NCBI GenBank assembly: GCA_964394665.1
Contig: CAYMYN010000011.1
Location: 1 to 64,000 of the forward strand
DNA: 64,000 nucleotides
Direction of reading: 5' to 3'
Source: CAYMYN01 sp964394665
Lineage (GTDB): Bacteria; Planctomycetota; UBA1135; GCA-002686595
Notes under the pieces: generated by a model
What the model saw: the letters and a program-made list of their open reading frames with translations, nothing else
Databases searched by the model: none
Told to the model about the DNA's origin: nothing
Shown: piece after piece, positions 1 through 9,678 of the stretch
Layout: the number at the start of each line of letters is the position of its first letter
Position numbering within the stretch: the stretch's first letter is position 1
Position numbers and translations under genes: made by a program

Positions 1-1
1 C

Positions 2-1339
2 CCCGCGCCCCCGACCCCCCGCGCGTCCGCGGCCTCGGGCGGCGGTCGCACGCTCGAGTTCAAGTTGCCCGACATCGGCGAGGGCATCGCCGAGGGCGAG
101 ATCGTGAAGTGGCTGGCGAAGGAGGGGGACGCGCTCGAGGAGCACCAACCCGTGGTCGAGGTGATGACGGACAAGGCCACGGTCGAGATCCCGGCCCCCG
201 CCGCCGGCACCTTGCGCAAGTTGCTCGCCCAGGAGGGCGAGGTCGTGCCCGTGGGGCAGGTGATCTTCGAGCTCCAGACCGGCGCGGCATCCGGCGCCGA
301 GCCGGAGAGCGCTCCCGTTGCGGAGCGTGAGCGGCAACCGGCCGCTTCGACCGCGGCGAGCGCCGCGGCCCCACGCGCCGCGGCCCCGCGCGCCGCCGAC
401 GAGAAGGTGCTGGCGGTGCCCAGCGCCCGCCGCGTGGCGCGCGAGCTCGGCATCGAGCTCGCGGACGTCCCCGGCAGCGGCCGCGGCGGCGTGGTGCGGC
501 GCGCCGACGTCGAAGCCTTCGCCCAGGCCGGAGCGCGCGAGGAGCGCGCCGCAGTCGCCACCCCGGCGGCGCCGAAGTCGGCCAAGGCGGCCGCGGCGGC
601 GACGCCGACCTACCAGGTCGCGAGCGCCGACCGCAGCGAGCAACGCATCCCCTTCCGCGGCGTGCGGCGCAAGATCGCCGAGGCGATGACGCGCTCGAAG
701 TTCACCGCGCCGCACTTCACGGTCGTGGAGGAACTCGACGTGACCGAGCTCGTGGCCCTGCGCAACAAGGCCAAGGCGCTCGGCGAGTCCCAGGGCGTCA
801 AGGTGACCTACATGCCCTTCATCATGAAGGCCACCGCCCTGGCCCTGGGCCGTTTCCCGATGCTCAACGGGCGCCTGGACGAGGCCGCGAACGAGCTCGT
901 GCGGCCGAGCTACGTCGACCTGGGCATCGCCACCGACACGCCCAGCGGCCTGATCGTGCCCGTGCTGCGCGACGTGCAGAACAAGGGCATCCTGCAGCTC
1001 GCCGCCGAGCTGGCCGAGCTCGCCGAGCGCACGCGCTCGGGCAAGGTCAAGCCCGAGGAGCTGCGAGACAGCACCTTCTCGATCACCAACGCCGGCAACA
1101 TCGGCGGCATCCTGGCCACGCCGATCATCAACTTCCCGGACATCGCCATCCTGGGCGTGCACCGCATGCGCAAGGCCCCGGGCGTGGTCGAGACCCCGCA
1201 GGGAGACCGCATCGAGGTGCGCCAGTACATGAACCTCTCGCTGTCGGTCGACCACCGCTTGGCGGACGGCGCCGACGGGGCGCGCATGCTCGTGTACATG
1301 AAGCAGCTCCTCGAGAACCCCGGCCTCCTGGCGCTCTAG
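2..1339 (+). CDS. 2-oxoacid dehydrogenase E2 (dihydrolipoyl acyltransferase), 5' truncated by window edge
   Basis: Acyltransferase core of a pyruvate/branched-chain 2-oxoacid dehydrogenase complex; it moves the acyl group from lipoate to CoA. A lipoyl domain starts at FKLPDIGEG (base 59), with the lipoyl lysine in VMTDKATVEI (AAG at 173). An Ala/Pro/Arg linker follows, then a peripheral-subunit-binding domain (PSARRVARELGI, about 420-520), another linker, and the catalytic domain (about 640-1335) ending with DHRLADGADG, which holds the active-site His (1253) and Asp. The frame stays open to base 2 and reads an Ala/Pro/Ser/Gly-rich linker, so the TTG at 65 would cut the first beta strand and is not the start. 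The gene therefore begins outside the window, with a further lipoyl domain or a fused partner such as E1 beta. E1 alpha starts 8 bp after the stop. Confidence 0.93.
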   Translation, partial: PAPPTPRASAASGGGRTLEFKLPDIGEGIAEGEIVKWLAKEGDALEEHQPVVEVMTDKATVEIPAPAAGTLRKLLAQEGEVVPVGQVIFELQTGAASGAEPESAPVAERERQPAASTAASAAAPRAAAPRAADEKVLAVPSARRVARELGIELADVPGSGRGGVVRRADVEAFAQAGAREERAAVATPAAPKSAKAAAAATPTYQVASADRSEQRIPFRGVRRKIAEAMTRSKFTAPHFTVVEELDVTELVALRNKAKALGESQGVKVTYMPFIMKATALALGRFPMLNGRLDEAANELVRPSYVDLGIATDTPSGLIVPVLRDVQNKGILQLAAELAELAERTRSGKVKPEELRDSTFSITNAGNIGGILATPIINFPDIAILGVHRMRKAPGVVETPQGDRIEVRQYMNLSLSVDHRLADGADGARMLVYMKQLLENPGLLAL

Positions 1340-1347
1340 GCCTCGCC

Positions 1348-2457
1348 GTGGCCGCCGCCTCCCAGATCCTCTCGCCCGACGGTTCGCTGGTCGGCGAACT
1401 CCCGCGTCTTGCGAACGGGCGCCTGCGCGAGCTCTTCGTGCACATGCTGCGCGTGCGCTGCGTCGACGAGCGCATGTTCAAGCTGCAGCGCGCCGGTCGC
1501 ATCGGCTTCGTGGGTTCGGCCAAGGGCCTCGAGGCGGCCATGGTCGGGTCGGCCGCCTCCCTGCTGGCGCAGGATTGGCTGTGGTCGGGCCTGCGCGAGG
1601 GCGGCGCGGCGCTGATGCGCGGCCTGCCGCTCGCGGAGTACGTCGCGCAGATGTACTGCAACTCGAACGACACCGCGAAGGGCCGCCAGATGTGCAACCA
1701 CTTCCAGCACAAGGGTAGCCACTACCCGAGCTGGTCGTCGGTCATCGGCACCCAGATTCCGCACGGCGTGGGCGCGGCCTACGCGGCCAAGCTGCGAGGT
1801 CTGGACGAGGTGCACGGCATCTACTTCGGCGACGGCGCCACGAGCTCCAACGGCTTCCACTCGGGGCTCAACTTCGCCGGCGTCTGGAAGGTGCCGTGCG
1901 TGTTCTTCTGCGTCGACAACGGCTGGGCGATCTCGGTGCCCTCCTCGAAGCAGACGGCCGCTCGCTCCTACGCCGACAAGGGCGCCGCCTACGGCGTGCC
2001 TGCGGTGAAGATCGACGGCAACGACGTGCTCGCGGTCTTCGACGCATCCCAGGCGGCCGTCGAGCGCGCGCGCGCCGGCGGTGGGCCCTCGTTGGTCGTG
2101 CTGGAGACCTATCGCATGCTGGGGCACTCGAGCAGCGACGACCCGACCAAGTACCGTGACGCGTCCGAGGTCGAGGCTTGGGCGGCGCGCGATCCGCTGG
2201 AGCGTTTCGAGACCTTCCTGGTGGCCCGGGGCGTGCTGGAGCGCGGCGGGCGGGAGCGGCTCGAGGCCGAGCTCCTGGCGGAGATCGACCGCACCATCCA
2301 CGAGCAGGAGGCGGCGCCCCAGATGCCCCTGCGCTCCCTCGTCGAGGACGTCTACGCCGACGTCCCCGCGCACCTGAAACGGCAGTTCAACCGCTTCCTG
2401 GACGTGGCCAAGCGCCACGGGGAAGCGCAGCGCGGCGAGGGCGAGTTCCCGCTCTGA
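1348..2457 (+). CDS. 2-oxoacid dehydrogenase E1 component, alpha subunit (branched-chain type)
   Basis: Thiamine-diphosphate-dependent decarboxylase subunit, 369 aa from a GTG start 8 bp downstream of E2. The TPP motif runs from YFGDGATSSNG (about residue 160) to CVDNGWAIS about 30 residues later, the usual GDG-x(~26)-N spacing. The phosphorylation-loop region reads GHSSSDDPTKYR followed by a W..RDPLERF stretch. This resembles branched-chain 2-oxoacid dehydrogenase E1 alpha (GHHSTSDDxxxYR) more than pyruvate dehydrogenase, although substrate cannot be settled by eye. No beta subunit lies in the window; it is expected just upstream, perhaps joined to E2. Having E1 alpha after E2 is an uncommon order. 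The enzyme works with the E2 and E3 genes on either side. Confidence 0.92.
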   Translation: MAAASQILSPDGSLVGELPRLANGRLRELFVHMLRVRCVDERMFKLQRAGRIGFVGSAKGLEAAMVGSAASLLAQDWLWSGLREGGAALMRGLPLAEYVAQMYCNSNDTAKGRQMCNHFQHKGSHYPSWSSVIGTQIPHGVGAAYAAKLRGLDEVHGIYFGDGATSSNGFHSGLNFAGVWKVPCVFFCVDNGWAISVPSSKQTAARSYADKGAAYGVPAVKIDGNDVLAVFDASQAAVERARAGGGPSLVVLETYRMLGHSSSDDPTKYRDASEVEAWAARDPLERFETFLVARGVLERGGRERLEAELLAEIDRTIHEQEAAPQMPLRSLVEDVYADVPAHLKRQFNRFLDVAKRHGEAQRGEGEFPL

Positions 2458-2501
2458 ACGCGTCCCCCGATCCCCCGCTAGGACAAGACGAGGAAGGAAA
2501 C

Positions 2502-3901
<1,400 letters not shown>

Positions 3902-3905
<4 letters not shown>

Positions 3906-4600
3906 ATCCGCTCCCGAGGCTCGACGTGCGCCGCCTGGGGCGGACCGAATACGGGGCGGCCCACGCCCTGCAGCTCGAGTCGCTCGAAGCCCGCATCGAG
4001 GGCCGGATCGGCGACACGCTCCTCCTGACCGAGCACCTGCCCGTCGTGACCGTGGGCCGCGGGGCGCGGGCCGAGGGGAGCGCACCCCCGGGCCTGGCCG
4101 TGGTCGAGGTCGAACGCGGGGGCGAGGCGACCTACCACGGTCCCGGACAACTCGTCGCCTACCCGATCCTGGCCCTGCCCGAGGGTCGCCGCGATCTCCA
4201 CCGTTACCTGCGCGACCTCGAGGAGATCGTGATCCGCGTGCTTTCCGAGCTCGGCGTCGAGGGATCGCGCCGCGCGGGCCTGACCGGCGTGTGGATCGGC
4301 GAGCGCAAGGTCTGCTCGATCGGCGTGGCCGTGCGCAGGTGGGTCACCTGGCACGGCCTGGCGCTCAACGTGCACACCGATCCGGCGAGCTTCGCCGGGT
4401 TCCGCCCCTGCGGCCTCGATCCCGACGTGATGACGCGCCTGGCGGACCACGCCGACTTGCCGCCGACCACGCTGCTGGTCGAGGTGCTGCTCGTGAAGCA
4501 CCTGTGCGAGGTGCTGGGTCATGAGCTGCCTCCGCCGGCGGTCGTGCCCCCGCCGCCGGGCCCCGGGGGGTTGCCCCAGCTCCCCATCCTGCCGGGCTGA
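3902..4600 (+). CDS. lipB: lipoyl(octanoyl) transferase LipB
   Basis: Moves octanoyl from acyl carrier protein to the lipoyl-domain lysine, the first step of lipoate assembly. 232 aa from GTG at 3902, which overlaps the E3 stop as GTGA and implies translational coupling. Signature TYHGPGQLVAYPI lies at about residues 77-90, the acyl-accepting cysteine in FRPCGL at about 170, and the conserved lysine in GERKVCSIG at about 136. The C-terminal 20 or so residues are Pro/Gly-rich and look like a dispensable tail. Placing lipoylation in the same transcript as the E2 it modifies fits supply of cofactor to the complex. A GTG at 3926 is a possible alternative start. No lipA is seen in the window. Confidence 0.93.
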
Positions 4601-5027
4601 CCCGCACCGGTCCGTGCGAGGCAATCCGTTCCGGGTTGCGGGGCCGGGGGTGCCCTGGCCGAGCCTGGCCGCGGGCGGATCCGTCCCGGGAGGCGCCTGC
4701 GAGCTGGAAAACGCGGCCGGACGGGTGACCTGGAAACCGCCCGCCGCCGAGGGCCGTGGACCCGTGGCGCCGGGGGTGCCCCGGTCGGGCCGCCGGGCCC
4801 TCCCGCCCTCGCCCCGGCCCGGGGTCGAAGTGTTGCAGTCCACCGCGAGCCCCGCCCGATGAGGTCGAAGCCGCCGCGCACGGTCCCGCGCCGTCGAGGC
4901 CGGTCGCGACCCCTGCTCCGTATCCGAAGGGCCCCGGAGGCCCGACGCAGCGCGTCCCTGCGCGTCGGTCTCCGTGCGTCCCGTCCGCGTCCCTCCCCAC
5001 CCGCCGAGCCCCTGCCCCAGAGAGACC
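4601..5027. other. 427-bp intergenic region without a convincing gene
   Basis: Extremely GC-rich spacer between lipB and the HPt gene. All frames are open for long stretches, but codon composition and absence of any family signature argue against coding. A small hairpin (CGCAC at 4603-4607 with GTGCG at 4614-4618) directly follows lipB and might aid termination, but it lacks a T run. A promoter for the downstream HPt/HDOD pair is expected here; no clear -35/-10 pair could be picked out. Confidence 0.4.
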
Positions 5028-5411
5028 ATGTCCATCGACCCTGGCTCCCCCGACGCCGCCCGCCCAGAGGTCCTCGACCGCGAGGTGATCGAGATGCTGC
5101 GCGACCTGGGCGGCGAGGACGAACCCGAGCTGCTCGCGGAACTGGTGGCCGTGTTCCTCGCCGACGCGCCCCAGCGACTCCACGACATGCAGCAGGGGCT
5201 CGCCCAGGGCGACTACGAGTTGCTCGAGCGCGCCGCCCACACGTTGAAGTCGAGCGCCGCGAACCTCGGCGCGCGGCTGCTCTCCGAGCGCGCGCGCGAA
5301 CTCGAGGCGGCGGCCCGCGCGCGCAGCGGCGAGCGTTTGAAGGAGCTCGCTACGTCCTGCCAGCACTCGTTCGACGAGGCCCGCCAAGCGCTGAACGCCC
5401 TGATCGGTTGA
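5028..5411 (+). CDS. HPt (histidine phosphotransfer) domain protein
   Basis: A 127-aa single-domain protein. The HPt signature AAHTLKSSAANLGA carries the phospho-accepting histidine at about residue 72, followed by the expected amphipathic helix LSERARELEAAAR. The N-terminal region (EVIEMLRDLGGEDEPELLAELVAVFL) matches the first helices of the four-helix bundle. It probably acts as a phosphorelay intermediate in the cytoplasm. The receiver domain encoded 92 bp downstream is the obvious candidate partner. ATG 5028 is preferred over the upstream in-frame ATG at 4974, because residues before it are Pro/Arg-rich and outside the fold. No histidine kinase is present in the window, so the phosphoryl donor is unknown. 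Confidence 0.88.
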   Translation: MSIDPGSPDAARPEVLDREVIEMLRDLGGEDEPELLAELVAVFLADAPQRLHDMQQGLAQGDYELLERAAHTLKSSAANLGARLLSERARELEAAARARSGERLKELATSCQHSFDEARQALNALIG

Positions 5412-5503
5412 CGTCTCCTCGCGCGCGGCGCCGAACTCGCCGCGCTCCGAGGTCCGGATCGCCCGAACCGATCCTCCCCCTTTCCGACACGCGCACCCAC
5501 CCC

Positions 5504-7525
5504 ATGACTCCGATCGACAAGTGTTTCGAGGACTTGCAGGAGACCGGCAAGTTGCCCTCGCCCTCGGGCGTCGGCATGCGGATCCTCAAGCTGACCCAAG
5601 GGGACGACTTCTCCACCCAGGAGGTGGGTCAGACCATCATGGCCGACTCGGCGCTGACGGGTCGGCTGCTCAAGCTGGCCAACTCGGCCCAGTCCGGCTC
5701 GCTGCAGCCCATCGCGACCGTGGCCGAGGCCATCATCCGGCTCGGCATCCGCACCGTGCGCAACGTCGCGCTGGGTTTCTCGCTGATCTCGGGCAATCGC
5801 TCCGGCGCCTGCCAGGCCTTCGACTACGACCGCTACTGGGCGCGTTCGCTGGGGCGCGCCGTCACCAGCCAGAAGCTCTCGCGCCTGATCGGCGTGGGGA
5901 TCCCGGCCGAGATGTACATCCTGGGCCTCTTGAGCGAGATCGGGAACCTGGCGCTCGCCAGCGTGTACCCCGAGGTCTACGGCGAGTTGATCGAAGCCCA
6001 CGGCCCAGAGGCCCGCGACGAGCTCGTCACGGCGGAGCAGGAACGCTTCGAGATCGACCACCGGGCACTGGGAGCGAGGATGCTCGCCGGCTGGGGCCTG
6101 CCCGAGGCCTTCGCCTCGGCGTTGCAGCGCTACGAGGCGCGCCTGGCCCCGACCTGGAAGCCCGACCAGACGCTGGTCGAGATGGTCGACGTGCTGGCCG
6201 CCGCGGACCTCCTGGCGGACATCCTGGTGGCCGGCCCGGAGACCGCGCCCTCGATCTGGGTCGCCTACGCCGCGCAGGCCGACGTGCTGCGCCGTCGCCT
6301 CGCGCTCGAGCGCGAGGACTTCGCCCAGCTCTGCAACGGCTTCGCCGCCGAGTGGCTCGAGTGGAGCAACCTGCTCAACATCCCCGTGCACCAGGCGATC
6401 GACTTCGCGATGCTCCCGGACGAAGCCCGGCGCGCCGCGGAACGCCTGGGCGGCGTGGACGACGCGCAGCCCCGGCCGACCGCGTCGCGCCCGCGGCGCC
6501 CCACGGCCACGGGGGCCGAACCGCGGACGGGCGGGCCCGAGCTCACGAACAGCGTGCACGTGCTCGCGGTGGACGACGACCCGATGTCCCTGCGTCTCCT
6601 GGAGCGAACGCTGCAGCGCGCCGGCCACCGCGTGACGCTGGCCAGTGACGGCGAAGAGGCGCTGCGCCTGGCGCTCGAGGCCGGGCCCCAGATCGTCGTC
6701 GCCGACTGGATGATGCCGCGCATGGACGGCCTCGAGTTGTGCCGCATGCTGCGCAAGGTCGAGACCGGCCAGAAGATCTACTTCCTGCTGCTCACGGGCC
6801 ACGGGGACGAGGGCCGCGTCGTCGAAGCCTTCGAGTCGGGCGTGGACGACTACGTCTCCAAGCCCTTCAACCCGCGCATCCTGCTGGCGCGCATCAAGGG
6901 CGGCCAGCGCATCGTGCGCCTGCAGGAGCAGGTCGCTCTCGAGCAGGCCACGACGCGGCGCCAGATGGCCGAGCTGCAGATCATGACCCGCCGGCTGCGC
7001 TCGGCAGCCCTGACCGATGTCTTGACCGGCCTGCCGAACCGACGCTACGCGATGAAGCGCCTCGGTCAGACCTGGGAGTCCTCCCTGCGCACGGGCAATC
7101 CGGTCTCGATCGTCATGCTCGACATCGACTACTTCAAGCGCGTGAACGACGACTTCGGGCACGACGTGGGGGACGTGGTCCTGCGCGAGGTCGCCCAGGC
7201 CGCGCGCGGCGTGCTGCGGGAAGAGGAGGACATCTGCCGCCTGGGCGGCGAGGAGTTCCTCGTGATCTGCCCCGGCGCGGACACCGCGGCCGGCGTCGCC
7301 TGCGCCGAGCGCATTCGGACCACGGTCGGCCAGCACCACATCACGTCCGGCGATTTCTCCGGCTCGGTGACGCTCAGCCTGGGGGTGGCGCAGCGCATGC
7401 CCTGGATGGCGAGCATCGACGAGTTCCTCAAGAGCGCCGACGAGGCGGTCTACGCGGCCAAGCACTCGGGGCGCAATCGGACGATGCTCGCGCCCGAGAG
7501 CCAGCCGCGCAGCAAGTCGGCGTGA
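5504..7525 (+). CDS. HDOD domain / receiver / GGDEF diguanylate cyclase regulator
   Basis: A 673-aa cytoplasmic signalling protein with three domains. Residues about 1-310 form an HDOD domain (LPSPSGVGMRILKLTQ, then the SALTGRLLKLANSA region). Residues about 348-470 form a response-regulator receiver with the acidic pocket VDDDP, phospho-acceptor VVADWMMPRMDG and the conserved lysine in DDYVSKPFNP. Residues about 500-670 form a GGDEF domain with DVLTGLPNRR and the active-site motif LGGEEF near residue 580, which predicts active cyclic-di-GMP synthesis. Pro/Arg-rich and coiled-coil linkers join the domains. The preceding HPt gene is a likely phosphodonor. No inhibitory RxxD site was checked beyond simple reading. 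The gene is convergent with the DUF3604 gene. Confidence 0.92.
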   Translation: MTPIDKCFEDLQETGKLPSPSGVGMRILKLTQGDDFSTQEVGQTIMADSALTGRLLKLANSAQSGSLQPIATVAEAIIRLGIRTVRNVALGFSLISGNRSGACQAFDYDRYWARSLGRAVTSQKLSRLIGVGIPAEMYILGLLSEIGNLALASVYPEVYGELIEAHGPEARDELVTAEQERFEIDHRALGARMLAGWGLPEAFASALQRYEARLAPTWKPDQTLVEMVDVLAAADLLADILVAGPETAPSIWVAYAAQADVLRRRLALEREDFAQLCNGFAAEWLEWSNLLNIPVHQAIDFAMLPDEARRAAERLGGVDDAQPRPTASRPRRPTATGAEPRTGGPELTNSVHVLAVDDDPMSLRLLERTLQRAGHRVTLASDGEEALRLALEAGPQIVVADWMMPRMDGLELCRMLRKVETGQKIYFLLLTGHGDEGRVVEAFESGVDDYVSKPFNPRILLARIKGGQRIVRLQEQVALEQATTRRQMAELQIMTRRLRSAALTDVLTGLPNRRYAMKRLGQTWESSLRTGNPVSIVMLDIDYFKRVNDDFGHDVGDVVLREVAQAARGVLREEEDICRLGGEEFLVICPGADTAAGVACAERIRTTVGQHHITSGDFSGSVTLSLGVAQRMPWMASIDEFLKSADEAVYAAKHSGRNRTMLAPESQPRSKSA

Positions 7526-7526
7526 A

Positions 7527-7585
7527 CGGCGGGCGGGTAGGCGTAGGCGTCGCGTTCCGCGCGCTCTGTGCTCACCCGCCCGCCG
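7527..7585. terminator. Inverted repeat between convergent genes, possible bidirectional terminator
   Basis: Perfect 12-bp arms CGGCGGGCGGGT (7527-7538) and ACCCGCCCGCCG (7574-7585) are separated by 35 bases. The left arm follows the HDOD-GGDEF stop and the right arm covers the stop of the opposing gene. The loop is long and there is no T run, so intrinsic termination is only a possibility. Confidence 0.35.
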
Positions 7586-9587
7586 CGTCCTCGGCGGCGT
7601 GCACCCAGATCGGGCTCGACCAGGCGAGGCCGCCGTTGGCCTGGGTCACGCGCACGTAGACGTACTCGCCGGCCGTGAGTCCCGGAAGGTCGAAGCGTTG
7701 CTCGACGTCCAGGTGCCCGCGGGCGTCGACGAGCGCGACCGGCGCTCCGCTGCGCACCAGCTCGATCGTCGACAGGGGACCCTGGGCCGCGATCGAGACC
7801 CGCAGGCTCGGCGCCGATGCGCCGGGGGGCAGCACGAAGCGCTGCCCGCCGCGCGCGCCGTCGAGCTCCACGTCGAGCAGGATGCGCGGCCCGCTCGTGG
7901 CATAGGTGCGCCGCGCGCGCAGGCCTTCGAGGATCGCTGGCCGGGAGAGCTCCGGCGCGCGAATGGCGGCCAGACCCCCGCGCCCCAGGCGTGGGAGCGG
8001 CCGTCCGGCGGCGGCGTCGGCCGGCCGGAAGCCGTAGAACGGCGAGAGGTGCGGCAAGCCCGGATGGCCGTCGTGCGAGTCGCCGCTGGCCACGAAGCCC
8101 AGCTCGTAGCCGCGCTCCAGGGCCGCCCGCACCGAGTTCTCGCCGCGGAAGCCCGCGACCAGCTCGGGCGAGTCGGCCGCCTCGCTGCTGCCGTGGACGC
8201 TCATGACCTCGGTCACCGGCTCGAGCAGCGGGTCGGGCGCGTAGTTCCAGTTCGTCGCCACCGGCGCGCCCGCCGAGTGGTGCGCGATGGTGAGCGCGTC
8301 CCGTCCGGCGAGCGCGCGCCAGAGCTGCTCGGGCGTCTCGTAGGCCGGATCGACCGAGGAGTAGAGCTCGGCGCGCTCCTCGAAGAAGAGCACGTGACGG
8401 TGACCGTGCAGCCAACTCGTCCACTCGTAGCTCGGCAGGGTCAGGAAGCGACCGGGCTCGTTCCAGCGCGCGCTCTCGTCCTGCAACCGCTCCCAGATTG
8501 CGGGGTGCGCGTCGAGGGCCAGCACGCCGAAGTGATCGTGGTCGGAGAGGGCCACGACGTCGAGAGCCGCCACCTCGCGGGCGTAGCGGAAGAAGTCCTC
8601 GGGCAAGCCGGTCCCGTCGGAGAGGTTCGAGTGTCCGTGCAGGTCGGCCCACCAGATGCGCTCGACACCCTGCGCGACGCGCACCGGGTTGGAGAGCGCG
8701 CGCAGCGCTCGTCCGTCGACCTGGCCCTCGGCCACGAAGCGCCAGATGCCGGGTTCGTCGATGCGCACTTCGAGCTGCGCGAGGCCGCCGCCGCCCCGTT
8801 CGATGCGCGGGCGCGGCAGCTCGAGGCCCTCGGGCACGGAGCGCAACGCGAACTCGGCCTCGACCTCGAGGCCCGCGCTCGCCGTGCCGTCGAGCACCGC
8901 CAGGGTGAGGCGCACGGTTTCGCCCGGCTCGACGGTGCTGGTCGCGGTCAGCACCAGCAGCTCCGGCGCTCCGGGGTGCACGGTGATCGTCGGGGAGTCG
9001 GCGAGCACGCCGTCCACCCCGTCCCCGTCGCCGTCGACGCGGAACCAGAAGGGTGAGCCGCGTTCGGCGTGCCGATCGCCGCGGGCGCCCAGGGCTCCGG
9101 CGCCGTAGGCGATGTGCAGGCGCTCGCCCTGTGCCAGGGGACGGCCGCGCACCTCGATCACGAGCAGCCCCGAGTGGGCCACGACGTCGAGCTCGACGCC
9201 GGGAGCCGGACACTCGACCGTGGTGAAGCCGAGCAGGTGCGCCGCGTGGGTCTGCGGCGCGCTCCACCCCCAGTAGGGCGGGACGAGCAGGATCACGCGC
9301 CCCCCGACGGCGATCCCCAGCGGTCCGGCCTCGTAGACCAGATCCCAGCGCCGCGCCTGGCCCGCGCGCACCGACCCGTCGTCGCCATCGGCGAGCGCGA
9401 GCCACGCGCGCCCGCCGCCGTCCGCCGGATGGCGCCGGGCCGCGAGGTCGGCGCGGAACCGCTCCACGATGTCCGGCCGCGCGTTGAACGAGTGGCCGCG
9501 CGGGTCCTCCCGCAGGATCGGGATCGGCTCGTCGCGGCACGCCCCGCCCAGGAGCGCGGTCATCAGCACGAGTTCGCGCGCGCGCAT
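7572..9587 (-). CDS. DUF3604 (PHP-like metallohydrolase) lipoprotein
   Basis: 671 aa, exported: the short N-terminus MRARELVLMTALLGGAC is a lipoprotein-type signal with the cysteine at residue 17, although the -3 residue is Gly rather than Leu. The middle holds WADLHGHSNLSDGTGLP followed by VVALSDHDHFG. This is the H-x-H and S-D-H-D metal-binding pattern of PHP-type phosphoesterases, as found in DUF3604 proteins. Further His residues (YEWTSWLHGHRHVLFF and TIAHHSAG) continue the metal site. The flanking regions are beta-rich, and the C-terminus ends in a strand-rich domain. Function is probably extracytoplasmic hydrolysis of an unknown phospho- or sulfo-ester. No neighbouring gene points to a substrate. 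Confidence 0.8.
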   Translation of the reverse strand: MRARELVLMTALLGGACRDEPIPILREDPRGHSFNARPDIVERFRADLAARRHPADGGGRAWLALADGDDGSVRAGQARRWDLVYEAGPLGIAVGGRVILLVPPYWGWSAPQTHAAHLLGFTTVECPAPGVELDVVAHSGLLVIEVRGRPLAQGERLHIAYGAGALGARGDRHAERGSPFWFRVDGDGDGVDGVLADSPTITVHPGAPELLVLTATSTVEPGETVRLTLAVLDGTASAGLEVEAEFALRSVPEGLELPRPRIERGGGGLAQLEVRIDEPGIWRFVAEGQVDGRALRALSNPVRVAQGVERIWWADLHGHSNLSDGTGLPEDFFRYAREVAALDVVALSDHDHFGVLALDAHPAIWERLQDESARWNEPGRFLTLPSYEWTSWLHGHRHVLFFEERAELYSSVDPAYETPEQLWRALAGRDALTIAHHSAGAPVATNWNYAPDPLLEPVTEVMSVHGSSEAADSPELVAGFRGENSVRAALERGYELGFVASGDSHDGHPGLPHLSPFYGFRPADAAAGRPLPRLGRGGLAAIRAPELSRPAILEGLRARRTYATSGPRILLDVELDGARGGQRFVLPPGASAPSLRVSIAAQGPLSTIELVRSGAPVALVDARGHLDVEQRFDLPGLTAGEYVYVRVTQANGGLAWSSPIWVHAAEDAAGG

Positions 9588-9678
9588 CGCAGCAGCGTAC
9601 CGTCGCCGCGCGCGGCCGTCCCCCTCCGCCGCGGCTACCTGCGGTCGAGAGCGAGAGACGGGCGCGCGCCGCGCGGCG

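Noticed and set aside
65..67. TTG as the start of the E2 gene
   Set aside because: It would remove the first strand (FK before LPDIGEG) of the lipoyl domain, and the frame is open upstream to the edge.
4603..4618. Hairpin after lipB as an intrinsic terminator
   Set aside because: Only a five-pair stem with no T run; mentioned in the intergenic entry but not called.
5213..7465. 750-codon minus-strand open frame opposite the HDOD-GGDEF gene
   Set aside because: Shadow of the real gene; composition is typical of reversed GC-rich coding sequence.
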